Positions 55,701 through 60,639 of a stretch of 64,000 bases of DNA are shown in pieces. This stretch comes from Sceloporus undulatus (Eukaryota > Chordata > Lepidosauria > Squamata > Phrynosomatidae), in NCBI RefSeq assembly GCF_019175285.1, contig NC_056527.1, forward strand, positions 108,827,129 to 108,891,128, read 5' to 3'. Made by a program: the position numbers and the translations under genes. The notes below the pieces were generated by a model that was not told the DNA's origin, searched no databases, and worked only from the letters and a program-made list of their open reading frames with translations. Numbering within the stretch: position 1 is the stretch's first letter; each line of letters opens with the position of its first letter.

Positions 55701-55989
55701 AGATCTACTTGCTGGCACCTCTCTGTATCATATGAGCAGCGGAAAAGTGACCCCGTACGGTTGTTTGACAAGGGAGCACTGACTAGCAACCTGCAGGAGG
55801 AAAGAGGTGATTTTCAGAATTAATTGTTTTCAGACATTCAGCTGAAAACTGTCACATGTTTGGGGTTTTATTTCTCACCAGGATGCACCACTTGATCTCA
55901 CTGGGACAACACGATAGCCAAAATGGTTAGCTTTGTCACCTTTGAATATCACAGGAGCCTTGGTGTCAATGACGTTGAAATTCTGGGCT
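27590..55989 (-). CDS. ITGAM: Leukocyte integrin alpha chain with I-domain (CD11 / ITGAM-ITGAX-ITGAD-like)
   Basis: Alpha subunit expected to pair with integrin beta-2 (CD18) as a leukocyte adhesion and phagocytic receptor. Twenty-eight coding exons (numbered 2-14 and 16-30 after human ITGAM) join in phase from an FG-GAP start through a VWA/I-domain, the beta-propeller, the thigh and calf domains, one membrane helix and a KFGFFKR tail. They total about 1,098 aa; with exons 1 and 15 the length would be close to the roughly 1,150 aa of human CD11b. The I-domain keeps all MIDAS positions (DDSGS, a Thr in GNTFTPTA, Asp in LTDGQ). Propeller calcium loops DLNGNGDTD and DVNGDGLAD are intact. Many exons align to CD11b/CD11c, for example [11 protein letters not shown], but the mammalian CD11b/c/d trio may be mammal-specific duplicates, so the symbol means family membership rather than one-to-one orthology. 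Exon 1 and exon 15 were not found. Confidence 0.92.
27692..28895 (-). other. ITGAM: Integrin intron 29
   Basis: Nothing recognised except a weak family E/F-like piece near 28,580-28,660 ('cttccagctattcttggact'). Confidence 0.5.
28896..29006 (-). CDS. ITGAM: Integrin alpha exon 29: transmembrane segment
   Basis: Encodes [13 protein letters not shown], then a transmembrane helix [20 protein letters not shown] and YK. The human counterpart is NPLPLIVGSSVGGLLLLALI. Confidence 0.97.
29529..29624 (-). CDS. ITGAM: Integrin alpha exon 28: calf-2
   Basis: Encodes [20 protein letters not shown] then [12 protein letters not shown], aligned with human HLLIVSTAEILFNDSVF. Phase 0 on both sides. Confidence 0.9.
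30165..30662 (-). mobile_element. BovB-type RTE LINE fragment, reverse
   Basis: Reverse-strand translation gives the RTE C-terminal signature, for example [20 protein letters not shown] and [11 protein letters not shown], and further upstream a MYD-like remnant of the MYGCESW motif. It is a 3' fragment with the frame broken in several places. It lies head to head with the + strand copy that follows. Confidence 0.8.
30686..31470 (+). mobile_element. BovB-type RTE LINE fragment, forward
   Basis: Translates to the end of the reverse transcriptase, including [16 protein letters not shown] (the catalytic Y-x-D-D box with T in place of A), [48 protein letters not shown] and, after a frame break and stops, [19 protein letters not shown]. 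These are hallmark RTE/BovB segments. 5'-truncated, as most LINE copies are, and no longer coding throughout. Confidence 0.88.
31455..31476. repeat. Short (AC)n at the BovB 3' end
   Basis: A CACACA run directly after 'gagcagttaa', the usual sort of simple-repeat tail at RTE 3' ends. Confidence 0.7.
31589..31829 (+). repeat. Family A MITE with an internal (GT)n
   Basis: Complete copy from 'agtgggcccttagtatgcac' to 'ggagggcagactgtaca'. A (GT)n run at 31,730-31,758 has grown within it where other copies read 'gctttttggaa'. Confidence 0.85.
31907..32029 (-). CDS. ITGAM: Integrin alpha exon 27: calf-2
   Basis: Encodes [20 protein letters not shown] and [12 protein letters not shown], aligned with human VNCSIAVCQRIQCDIP with all three cysteines. 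Confidence 0.94.
32191..32268 (-). CDS. ITGAM: Integrin alpha exon 26: calf-2
   Basis: Encodes [20 protein letters not shown], with one Cys matching the human STCHTKE position. Similarity is weak, but length and phase fit exactly between exons 25 and 27. Confidence 0.8.
32575..32905 (+). mobile_element. CR1-type LINE, 3' ORF2 relic
   Basis: Translates to [30 protein letters not shown] and [20 protein letters not shown], which follow the CR1/L2-like ending 'LERVQRRATKMI-GLE---YEERLKELGL'. About 80 codons stay open in the integrin's antisense strand; not a host exon. Confidence 0.82.
33417..33524 (-). CDS. ITGAM: Integrin alpha exon 25: calf-2
   Basis: Encodes [20 protein letters not shown] and [13 protein letters not shown], aligned with human VSNLGQRSLPISLVFLVPV. 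Confidence 0.92.
33712..33822. repeat. Family F short palindromic MITE
   Basis: 'tctccagatgtgttggacta' and 'tagtccaacagatctagaga' are inverse complements around a ~110-base palindrome. Weaker relatives are near 43,870-43,930 and 45,625-45,690. Confidence 0.75.
34020..34092 (-). CDS. ITGAM: Integrin alpha exon 24: calf-2
   Basis: Encodes [17 protein letters not shown] then ILTHAYE, matching human VSTKYLNFTASEN and HQYQV. Confidence 0.93.
34525..34546. repeat. (CT)n microsatellite
   Basis: Short CT run inside diverged repeat sequence. Confidence 0.9.
34627..34985. repeat. Palindromic MITE with TTATCACAC ends
   Basis: Left end 'agctttatcacactagg' and right end 'gctagtgtgataatctcc', with inner arms 'gttcaagtggaggaaaccag' and 'ctggtttcctccgctttcac' forming a long hairpin. 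Related by its ends to the element at 47,874-48,181. Confidence 0.78.
34995..35070 (-). repeat. tRNA-derived SINE tail fragment
   Basis: 'gtatatgccttcaagttgcc' and 'gacatcccatgaatttcata'; resembles the 5S-headed SINE tail as much as the tRNA one. Confidence 0.5.
35133..35222 (-). CDS. ITGAM: Integrin alpha exon 23: calf
   Basis: Encodes [20 protein letters not shown] and HPVDVIVKG, aligned with human SENNMPRTNKTEFQLELPV. Phases 2 in and 2 out agree. Confidence 0.9.
35309..35391 (-). CDS. ITGAM: Integrin alpha exon 22: calf
   Basis: Encodes [20 protein letters not shown] then SITIQAH, aligned with human FNITFDVDSKASLGNKLLL. Confidence 0.9.
35505..36095 (-). repeat. Family B MITE interrupted by family D
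   Basis: Starts 'catatactctccaattatat' and ends 'gatgaaatgttggagggcat'. The complete family D palindrome at 35,672-35,905 sits inside, so family D moved later than this family B copy. Confidence 0.82.
35672..35905. repeat. Family D MITE, full palindrome
   Basis: Arms 'ttttgtgggtttttcgggct' / 'agcctgaaaaacctacaaga' and 'atgttctagaagagtttctt' / 'aagaaactcttctagaacat' pair along the whole length, about 230 bases. Confidence 0.88.
36420..36530 (-). CDS. ITGAM: Integrin alpha exon 21: calf-1
   Basis: Encodes [15 protein letters not shown] and [17 protein letters not shown], aligned with human RSWRLACES and STSCSINHPIF. Phase 0 on both sides. Confidence 0.9.
36667..36830. repeat. Family C MITE
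   Basis: 'actgcagaattaatgcagtt' and 'cctatggaatcttgggattt', right arm shortened. Confidence 0.75.
36900..37105 (+). repeat. tRNA-derived SINE
   Basis: 'gtagtggtttgagtactggg', 'actctggagaccaaagttca' and tail 'cttgaaggcacacatcaacc'. It lies about 140 bases from integrin exon 20. Confidence 0.87.
37244..37385 (-). CDS. ITGAM: Integrin alpha exon 20: calf-1
   Basis: Encodes [20 protein letters not shown] and [10 protein letters not shown], aligned with human FNVTVTVRNDGEDSYRTQVT. Consensus donor gtgagt. Confidence 0.92.
37608..37674. repeat. Family E element, half copy
   Basis: 'ctacagttcccagaatcctc' and 'aaaggaacttttccaagttc'. Confidence 0.6.
37767..37840 (-). CDS. ITGAM: Integrin alpha exon 19: thigh-calf junction
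   Basis: Encodes [20 protein letters not shown], matching human FPFEKNCGNDNICQDDLSIT with both cysteines. Confidence 0.95.
38225..38540. repeat. Long imperfect palindrome, unnamed MITE
   Basis: Nested inverted pairs: 'gggcacgggctggacacagg' with 'cccatgcccagcctgtgccc', 'gcctttttgcccaactcat' with 'gaggctgagttggacaaaaa', and 'gtatgtcaggagtctggatt' with 'gatccggactcctggcttac'. The ends lie near 'atatattttcacctgatccg' and 'ttgggcaaaaatagacatg'. I cannot name the family. Confidence 0.75.
39715..39832. repeat. Family C MITE, half copy
   Basis: 'atggctcagtgctataggat', 'ctgggaagtgtagtttcttg' and 'gaatagtccaca'. Confidence 0.6.
39890..39945. repeat. (CCT)n low-complexity tract
   Basis: Pyrimidine-rich 'ccctccctccgcctcctcct' run; on the reverse strand it makes the poly-Glu open frame, which is not a gene. 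Confidence 0.85.
40005..40345. repeat. Two family C MITEs in tandem
   Basis: Units at about 40,005-40,165 and 40,165-40,345 each contain 'tgtcagaga-agctctgg-gccaca' and 'acaattcccag-attccccagca', ending 'ttcctcagtgtggatgcac' and 'ttcctcagtgtggatgcagc'. They look like a tandem duplication of one copy. Confidence 0.8.
40408..40585. repeat. MITE with GGTGACC ends ('TGTCCTACATTT')
   Basis: 'aaggtgaccaggcatcctcc' at the left, 'ttggtcaccttgg' at the right, with 'tgtcctacattttt' inside. A related piece lies at 40,985-41,112. Confidence 0.7.
40590..40832. repeat. Family C MITE, complete
   Basis: 'ggggtttaactgccattctg', 'accattcccagaattccata' and 'aacaaactacaaatcccagg'; copies in this stretch (40.0-40.8 kb) form a cluster. 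Confidence 0.78.
40985..41112. repeat. 'GTCCTACATTT' MITE abutting integrin exon 18
   Basis: 'aaaatgtaggacc', 'aatgtcctacattttaagcc' and 'cccgggatggcaacccta'. Its end is about 25 bases from the exon 18 donor (exon starts 41,136 on + coordinates). Confidence 0.7.
41136..41267 (-). CDS. ITGAM: Integrin alpha exon 18: thigh domain
   Basis: Encodes [20 protein letters not shown] and [13 protein letters not shown], matching human NCIEDPVSPIVLRLNFS and GNLRPVL. The acceptor follows a poly-C tract; a 'gtcctacattt' MITE lies just beyond the donor. Confidence 0.93.
41778..42121. repeat. MITE with GGCCCGGTACATACCTC ends
   Basis: Left 'ggcccggtacatacctctag' and right 'ttggaggtatgtaccgagcc' are inverse complements with one mismatch. 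GC-rich interior with a second hairpin 'gttagggaccgtc' / 'gcggtccctaac'. No coding frame. Confidence 0.88.
42205..42556 (+). repeat. Family B MITE, clean copy
   Basis: Ends 'ccatactcgccaacatttt' and 'agttgaagagtatggg' are inverted; interior 'gatgaaaactgggacatgtg' and 'tttgaagcaactgaagtaag'. It lies about 80 bases beyond integrin exon 17. Confidence 0.88.
42640..42806 (-). CDS. ITGAM: Integrin alpha exon 17: thigh domain
   Basis: Encodes [19 protein letters not shown] and [10 protein letters not shown], aligned with human VVTYDLALDSGRPHSRAVF. The donor is gtaggg; phases agree on both sides. Confidence 0.88.
43329..43492 (-). CDS. ITGAM: Integrin alpha exon 16: start of thigh domain
   Basis: Encodes [19 protein letters not shown], then a Cys-containing segment and [11 protein letters not shown]. 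It starts with a single base that must complete a codon from exon 15, so exon 14 cannot splice here in frame. Confidence 0.88.
43645..43772. repeat. Family E MITE, complete palindrome
   Basis: Both arms present: 'cttggaaaagttaccttttc' at the left and 'accacttttccaagctctgg' at the right, with a central 'gttttggacatgctag'. Confidence 0.78.
44396..44760 (+). repeat. Family B MITE
   Basis: 'cggatgaaaactgggacatg', 'agttatgagaggctgcagca' and 'ctttccctgtcaaatcgag'. Confidence 0.82.
45185..45312. repeat. Family C MITE, half copy
   Basis: 'atgcaccagagctctctgac', 'ctgtaggctagagttatagc' and 'gcaatgtggatacatcc'. Confidence 0.65.
45793..45996 (-). CDS. ITGAM: Integrin alpha exon 14: propeller blade 6, calcium loop
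   Basis: Encodes [20 protein letters not shown] and [17 protein letters not shown], then ends HSQ in phase 0, as human CD11b does at SHSQ. The expected next exon (propeller blade 7) was not found. Confidence 0.95.
46318..46490 (+). repeat. Family B MITE, 3' half
   Basis: 'agtttgcagcaattgaaata' and 'ctgtccctgtcaaatcagga'. Confidence 0.75.
47010..47150 (-). CDS. ITGAM: Integrin alpha exon 13: propeller blade 5, calcium loop
   Basis: Encodes [20 protein letters not shown] and [26 protein letters not shown] is an FG-GAP calcium-binding loop. The frame remains open past the gtgagc donor, but exon 14 resumes the human alignment exactly after this point. Confidence 0.95.
47325..47655 (+). repeat. 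Family B MITE
   Basis: 'aaattttgcagatgaaaatt', 'acatcagagtgtggtcatga', 'gaaactgggacgttttaaaa'. First of three MITEs in a row (followed by family D and a TTATCACAC element). Confidence 0.82.
47703..47869. repeat. Family D MITE, shortened palindrome
   Basis: 'ttttgtgggtttttcgggct' against 'agcccaaaaacctacaaaaa'; the centre is collapsed to a 'ttctagaggagctctagaag' hairpin. Confidence 0.82.
47874..48181. repeat. DNA-transposon derivative with 17-base perfect inverted ends
   Basis: Left 'attggagtttatcacac' and right 'gtgtgataaactccaat' are exact inverse complements. The interior is non-coding with inner pairs 'gcattaatg'-like. Related by ends to 34,627-34,985. Confidence 0.88.
48320..48456 (-). 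CDS. ITGAM: Integrin alpha exon 12: propeller blade 4
   Basis: Encodes [20 protein letters not shown] and [12 protein letters not shown], nearly the same as human [16 protein letters not shown]. Confidence 0.96.
48557..48686 (-). CDS. ITGAM: Integrin alpha exon 11: propeller blade 3
   Basis: Encodes [18 protein letters not shown], matching human LSTVGSYDWAGGVFLY. Phase 0 in, phase 1 out. Confidence 0.95.
48782..48998. repeat. Family C MITE, complete
   Basis: 'acacactgcagaaataatct' at the left and 'agattatttctgcagtgtgt' at the right are exact inverse complements over 20 bases, the cleanest copy in the window and so perhaps the youngest. Confidence 0.9.
49430..49560 (+). repeat. tRNA-derived SINE, 3' part
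   Basis: 'ttggaaacccactggaaaac', 'ttgccttagggtcaccataa' and tail 'acttaaagacacacaacaac'; it ends 16 bases from integrin exon 10. Confidence 0.78.
49576..49652 (-). CDS. ITGAM: Integrin alpha exon 10: return to propeller
   Basis: Encodes [20 protein letters not shown], matching human GSSSSFEHEMSQEGFS, the linker after the I-domain. Confidence 0.93.
50089..50302. repeat. Family C MITE, complete
   Basis: 'atctgcaatgcagaaataat' and 'gattatttctgcagtgcaga' at its two ends. Confidence 0.85.
50951..51089 (-). CDS. ITGAM: Integrin alpha exon 9: I-domain C-terminal part
   Basis: Encodes [17 protein letters not shown] and [13 protein letters not shown], the last helix of the I-domain, including the Ile/Glu end that moves during activation. 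Confidence 0.95.
51638..51960. repeat. Diverged MITE ('TTGGCCGTCCACATTTG')
   Basis: 'caattggccgtccacatttg', 'ttgattatttgcaaatttga', 'gtcctt-cagctcaact' and 'gtggaggaatagctct'; same family as 13,815-14,090. Confidence 0.6.
52110..52263 (-). CDS. ITGAM: Integrin alpha exon 8: I-domain core
   Basis: Encodes [14 protein letters not shown] and [10 protein letters not shown], with the MIDAS Asp in LTDG. Strong match to human ILVVITDG and GVIRYVIG. Confidence 0.96.
52359..52507 (-). CDS. ITGAM: Integrin alpha exon 7: I-domain, MIDAS threonine
   Basis: Encodes [16 protein letters not shown] and [15 protein letters not shown]; the Thr in the GNTFTPTA loop corresponds to the MIDAS Thr of CD11b. Ends in phase 2 at gtgagt. 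Confidence 0.94.
53385..53742 (+). repeat. CR1 LINE 3' end
   Basis: 'ggtgatatgatagccttgtt', 'ctaggagggacttcctgaca', 'cccccagagtgtggtggagt' and the terminus 'actatgattctatgaattct', typical of CR1. Confidence 0.9.
53803..53905 (+). repeat. 5S-headed SINE, 3' body only
   Basis: 'tgagtataccttgcctaaga', 'aatcctatgaaattaatggg' and 'tcagcaggtgacctgagggc' match the non-5S body of the copies at 7.0 and 63.1 kb. Confidence 0.7.
54022..54149 (-). CDS. ITGAM: Integrin alpha exon 6: I-domain start with MIDAS
   Basis: Encodes [17 protein letters not shown], the beta-1 strand and MIDAS loop of the I-domain (DxSxS). The second position is Asp, not the Gly I recall from human CD11 chains; the metal-binding D, S and S are kept. 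Confidence 0.95.
54150..54713 (-). other. ITGAM: Integrin intron 5
   Basis: Nothing recognised. Confidence 0.5.
54714..54828 (-). CDS. ITGAM: Integrin alpha exon 5: pre-I-domain loop
   Basis: Encodes [20 protein letters not shown], matching human ACGPTVHQTC-YVKGLC, with the cysteines conserved. Confidence 0.94.
55126..55190 (-). CDS. ITGAM: Integrin alpha exon 4: propeller blade 2
   Basis: Short 65-base exon encoding [13 protein letters not shown], matching the human MSLGLSLA motif, with a consensus gtaagt donor. Confidence 0.92.
55532..55610. repeat. Family E element, palindromic
   Basis: 'cttggaaaagttactttcta' and 'atggtagtttttccaagtcc'. Confidence 0.65.
55696..55790 (-). CDS. ITGAM: Integrin alpha exon 3: propeller blade 1
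   Basis: Encodes [20 protein letters not shown], aligned with the human VVVGAP-NQRGSLYQCDY segment. Phase 2 in, phase 1 out. Confidence 0.93.
55879..55989 (-). CDS. ITGAM: Integrin alpha exon 2: mature N-terminus
   Basis: Encodes [15 protein letters not shown] and [10 protein letters not shown], the first FG-GAP strand of the beta-propeller (human counterpart begins FNLDTENAMTF). It begins with one base completing a codon begun in the unseen exon 1 and ends in phase 2. Confidence 0.92.
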
Positions 55990-56129
55990 CTGGAAGATGG
56001 CAGAAAACCTAGAATGGAAAACAGTGGGTTTGGCTGTGGTTTCAGATGGAAAGTAATGAATGAAAGTAACAGTTGCACGCACTGAATTACTTTGAGTGAG
56101 GCTAAAGAGAGTGTATCTTTGCCATGGTT

Positions 56130-56361
56130 ACAGTCAGCCCTCTGTATCCACACATTCCTCATCCACGGATTCAACCAGCCGCAGCTTGAAAATATTTTTT
56201 AAAATATATGAATTTCAAAAAGCAAACTTTGATTTTGCCATTTTATATAAGGGACATCATTTTACCATACCACTGGATTTAATGGAACTTGAGCATACAC
56301 GGATTTCGGTAACCACAGGGGGTCTTGGAACCAAACCCCAGTGGATAGCAAGGGCCCACTG
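56130..56361 (-). repeat. Family A MITE, complete, reverse
   Basis: 'acagtcagccctctgtatcc' to 'gatagcaagggcccactgta'; the termini are imperfect inverted repeats. It lies 140 bases upstream of integrin exon 2. Confidence 0.88.
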
Positions 56362-56423
56362 TATTTTCAGTTTCTATGTATGGTTGTAGAAGCTGGACAG
56401 TGACAGATAGAAAAGCATTTAGA

Positions 56424-56965
56424 GTGGGCCCTTGGTATCCACTGGGGTATGGTTCCAAGACATCCCCCCCCAATGGATACTAAAATCCGTGTATACTCAA
56501 GTCCCATTAATTACAATGTTGTAGTGAAATGATGTCCCTTATATTAAATAGCAAAATCAAGGCTTGCTTTTTGGAATGTACAGTTGGCCCTCCAGTTTTT
56601 TCAAGACCGCCCTGTAAAAATGAAGGTTTGCGCTTATTCAAGCCCCATAGGCTTGAATGGAGCTTGCCTCCATGCACGCAGCTTGGGCACACGCACCACT
56701 GTAAATAGCAGAGGTTGCCCCTCCACACATATTCAAGAACATTCTTTATTACATTCTTTATTATGGTCAAAGACCAGCATCAATATAAAATAAAAAATAA
56801 AATAATACACATAAAAAGATTGCTTGGGATAAAAATCTGCCAACTAGAAATGTAAATAATTCATTTCCGTATTCAAGAACACTAATCTCAGATCCGCAGA
56901 TTAGGAGGGGTGACTGTATATCTTTTTAGAATATTTTCAAGCCACGGAGGTGTGGCTGTAATTTG
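56424..56965 (+). repeat. Family A MITE split by another element
   Basis: 'gtgggcccttggtatccact' to 'ggcttgctttttggaatgta', then after the insert 'tattttcaagccacggaggt'. It sits next to, and opposite in direction to, the copy at 56,130. Confidence 0.8.
56580..56922. repeat. DNA-transposon derivative nested in family A
   Basis: Left 'acagttggccctccagtttt' and right 'aggaggggtgactgta' give short inverted ends; the interior includes 'tattcaagccccataggctt' and an A-rich stretch at 56,780-56,830. Confidence 0.65.
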
Positions 56966-57447
56966 AAATGTGGTACTGGAAGAAAGTTTGGAACTTATCG
57001 CTCAGCATTTTAAACTGGTGCCAGCCTTCTAGGCTGAAACCAGGACACAGGATGAAGGCGTGGATTATTACACAAATCGCTGCTGAACCGCAGCTTTCCA
57101 ACTTCTAAAAGGTGCTGGCAGAGTGTGACTGGGACCTGGGCTGATGGCGGCCGGTGATTCAGTGGTGATTAATAAGTGACAATCCCCCCCCTCCATCCTG
57201 CATCCTGGCTCTGTCCTGGGAGGCTGGAGCCAGTTTAAAATGCTGAGCGACAAATGCCTTCTGCAGATACCATAGACTGCTAAAAAGACAAATTAGTGGT
57301 TTTGGGGCATAGATAGAGTTGCCAAAGTGAAGAGTGGAGACAACTCCTAGACCTTTAATTGTTGCATAGAATAGAAAAGATCATTTCACCCTGGTTGTGT
57401 GATACGCAACCCCTGTGGAAATTCCCCCTTGCACATAACCATTAAAG

Positions 57448-57660
57448 GCCAACATGGTGTAGTAGTTTGAGTGTTGGATTAGAACTCTGGAGATTAGTGT
57501 TTGAATCCGCAAATCAGCCATGGAAACCCACTGGGTGACCTTAGCAAGTCACACTCTCTCAGCCTCAGAGGAAGGCAAAGACAATCCCCTCTGAACAAAC
57601 TTGGACAATAGATTCACCTTAGGGCTGTAACTTGAATGACTTGAAGGGACACAATAACAG
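57448..57660 (+). repeat. tRNA-derived SINE, full length
   Basis: 'acatggtgtagtagtttgag', 'cactgggtgaccttagcaag', tail 'cttgaagggacacaataaca'. Confidence 0.88.
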
Positions 57661-58045
57661 CCCTGTTCAGTTTTCACTCTGGCAAACCTACATACAGAAG
57701 TGAAAGGGGGTTGTTTATTTAACCTGAGTGCATTTGGAGTTCGTTCAGTCTTCTTTCCTCTCCTTGGCTAGGCTTGTTTTGACTGGAACACTGGGTAGAG
57801 AGGAAGTAGTTTTCATGTAGACATCACTGTCCCCCAAAACTTTTTCCATAAAACAATGTGGTTATGTGAGTCACCTTTTCCTCTCCGTGAAGTTCATTCT
57901 CTTCCCCAGCTCTTGTAGGAGTTGTTCCTAGTAGCCTTTGCTAGACTGAGGCATCATCATCACTGTCAGGCAGCAGATGTGATGGAAGGGGAGATACAAA
58001 AAGATGGTGGTGGACACAACCAGTCCTGTAATCCTAACACAGGCT

Positions 58046-58150
58046 GTTTCCGCACTGCAGAAACAATCTGGTTTGACACCACTTTAACTGTCATGGCTTA
58101 ATGCTAAGGAATTTTGGGAAGTGTAGTTTGTTATGGCACTAGAGCTCTGC
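58046..58150. repeat. Family C MITE, left arm, cut by BovB
   Basis: 'gctgtttccgcactgcagaa' and 'gaattttgggaagtgtagtt'. It stops at about 58,150, where BovB sequence begins. Confidence 0.72.
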
Positions 58151-58159
58151 ACAGCTCCT

Positions 58160-58722
58160 GAAAATCATACCCATGACCTCTTTTATACAGTGCATCTATC
58201 TAGTATGCTGCGGCCTGTCTCTCTTTCTGCTTCCCTCCACCTTTCCAGCGTTATTGTTTTTTCCAGTGAGTCACACCTTCTCATGCTGTGGCCAAAGCAC
58301 CACCACCTTAGTCTAACTTTCTTGGCTTCCAGAGAGATTTCTGGTTTGATCTGTTCTAGCACCCATTTGTTTGACTTCTTGGCTCTCCATGGTATCCTCA
58401 ACAATCTTCTCAAATTGAATTGATTTTCTTCCTATCCTCTTTCTTAACTGTCCAGCTCTTGCATCCATACATGATAATGGGGAATACAATGGCTTGTACA
58501 ATTCTAACTTTCATGCTCAGTTGTATATCTTTACATTTTAGAATCTTTTCTAGTTCTTTCATAGCTGCCCTCCCCATTCCTAGTCTGTTTATGATTTCTT
58601 GACTGTAGTCCTTGCTCCGATCAATGTTTGATCCTAGGTATGAGAACTCTATTTCTAGTTCCTCATTGTCTAGGTTGAACTTGTGTAAATTTTCCATGCC
58701 TATTCATATTGCAACTGCCTCT
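58160..58722 (-). mobile_element. BovB-type RTE LINE fragment, reverse
   Basis: Reverse translation gives FSYLGSNIDRSKDYSQEIIN, RLGMGRAAMKELEKILKCKD, RIVQAIVFPIIMYGCKSWTV, then after one frame change [20 protein letters not shown] and WWCFGHSMRRCDSLEKTI. These are the last part of an RTE/BovB ORF2. Its frame is better preserved than the pair at 30-31 kb. Confidence 0.9.
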
Positions 58723-58969
58723 GGGGGAGAAGAAGAGCAGCTGGCATCTGATGGACTTCACTCCATCCCTTTCTGCCATCCCCTTTTCTTTGGGTGTCTT
58801 ATTTACAAAGTAATCCTAGAGCAGAAAACTGTCAAAAGAACAATTTATAAGCCACTTTGATAGCCTTTTCAGTTGAAGGGCAGGGTATGAACACCTTACA
58901 TAAATAAATTGTGAATCTAGTCAACTTTTGTCCATAGAATGGGAGAGAGTGCCATTTTGGGCCCATGCA

Positions 58970-59140
58970 CACTACACAATTATAGTGCTACCTTCCAGTT
59001 TAACTGCCATGGCAACTATTGCATGGAATCCTGGGATTTGCAGTTTAGGGAGGGGCATTTTGAAGGCTCAGCCAAAGAGCTTTAGTGCCTCAGCTACAAA
59101 CCCCAGGATTCCGCAGGATGCAGCCATGGCAGCTAAAGTG
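58970..59140. repeat. Family C MITE, diverged
   Basis: 'agtttaactgccatggcaac', 'catggaatcctgggatttgc' and 'acaaaccccaggattccgca', followed directly by a SINE. Confidence 0.7.
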
Positions 59141-59345
59141 GCATTGTTGCTGTTATTGTCCTTTTTTACTTATGATGACCCTAAGGCAAACCTATCATAG
59201 GGTTTTCTTGGCAAATTTCTTCAGAGGAGGTTTGCCATGGCCCTTCTTTGAGGTCACCCAGTGGCTTTTTAAGGCTCAAGGGGGAAATCAAACTCTGATC
59301 TCCAGTGTCTTAGTCCAATGCTCAAACCACTACATCACACTGCCA
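59141..59345 (-). repeat. tRNA-derived SINE, reverse
   Basis: 'ttacttatgatgaccctaag', 'gttttcttggcaaatttctt' and 'ctcaaaccactacatcacac'. Confidence 0.85.
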
Positions 59346-60411
59346 AAGTAATGCTTTAATTGTATTGTGTGAATTGAGCCCTTTGTCCTTTTCCTCACTC
59401 AACAAAATGTCTTCTGAGCCGGAGCTTTTAACCATGCCCTGCCCTTAACACTATTTTTTTTCCCTCTTCCTTTTGGTATCTACATAGTGTCATGCAGAGC
59501 ACACACACACACACAAAACAAGGCAAAGGGTTCATTCATGCTGTAAGATTATCTTTTCACTTGCTTAACCAACCAATAAGCCATTTCACAATGAAGTGTC
59601 TAATGCCTTTTACACACAAACCCACAGAGGGCAAAGACAGCGTTGGATCCCCTTGAGCAAGATGCCCCCAGGGACCTGCCACTGTCCTGAGTAGTGCAGC
59701 AGCCGAGAGTGGTTTAGTGGTTAAAGAGTGGGTAAAGAGACTCTGAAGATTATCGCATATCGTTCTCAGAACGTTACGAGATGGAACGTTATGGGAACGT
59801 TCTGGGAACGTGTATTATCGCATTCAAGAAAGTGGAACGTGATGAGAACGTTACGGTAACTCATTTTACCACACAGCGCATCCCTTTTTCTTGAGAACGT
59901 TCCCAGAACGTTTTGCTGTAGCACATGCGTATTTCGTTTTGAGGGCTGTGTACAAGCCGGCGCCAGCCCCAGAAGTATCTGTCAAAAGCACAGAGGGAAT
60001 CAAGCCACCACATCCTCTGAGGCCAACAGATGTTTGCAAAAAAAACTGCATCAGGGTCCTCCTCTCCACTCGGACGATTGTTCCTGTTGTAGTGTCCGGT
60101 CACCCGTCTCACTGCAGCCACTGTCCCTAGATGTCCTATAAACCCTCGCCTTCTGATATCATGCTGTATGGTGTGTACAGACAACAGAGGTGCGCCATTA
60201 ACACACCGCTACAGAAAAATGTCTCTAGACACATTGCTATCCGTTGGCGACACAGTCACTGTGACAATTCCCGAGACAATGTATCTTCAACTTTTGAGAC
60301 TCCATTTAAGTTTGCAAACATTCAGCCTGTGAAAGTTACTGCTATGAATTCTATCTATATAAATATGTCTGTATTTTGGGATGTTTGAGTGTGTGCACAG
60401 AACAAACCAAG

Positions 60412-60430
60412 ACACACACACACACACACA
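60412..60430. repeat. (CA)n microsatellite
   Basis: About nine units, inside the transposon at 59,751-61,020. Confidence 0.97.
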
Positions 60431-60463
60431 TAAATATGCACACAATAGCCATTTTATGTATAG

Positions 60464-60468
<5 letters not shown>

Positions 60469-60502
<34 letters not shown>
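60469..60502. repeat. (GT)n microsatellite
   Basis: About 17 units; with the (CA)n 40 bases before it, it could fold into a hairpin. Confidence 0.98.
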
Positions 60503-60504
<2 letters not shown>

Positions 60505-60601
60505 TTGTGTGCCTGTGTGTGCAGAAAGCAGACACATACAGTCATATATTTAAATATATATGCATATATGCACACAACATTTAGAACCATATTGTCAATG
60601 T

Positions 60602-60605
<4 letters not shown>

Positions 60606-60636
<31 letters not shown>
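60606..60636. repeat. (TA)n microsatellite
   Basis: About 15 units. Confidence 0.98.

Positions 60637-60639
<3 letters not shown>

Noticed and set aside
59861-60184. A 107-codon - strand frame as a transposase
   Set aside because: I see no catalytic triad, zinc finger or helix-turn-helix pattern; it lies within a non-autonomous element and may be chance.
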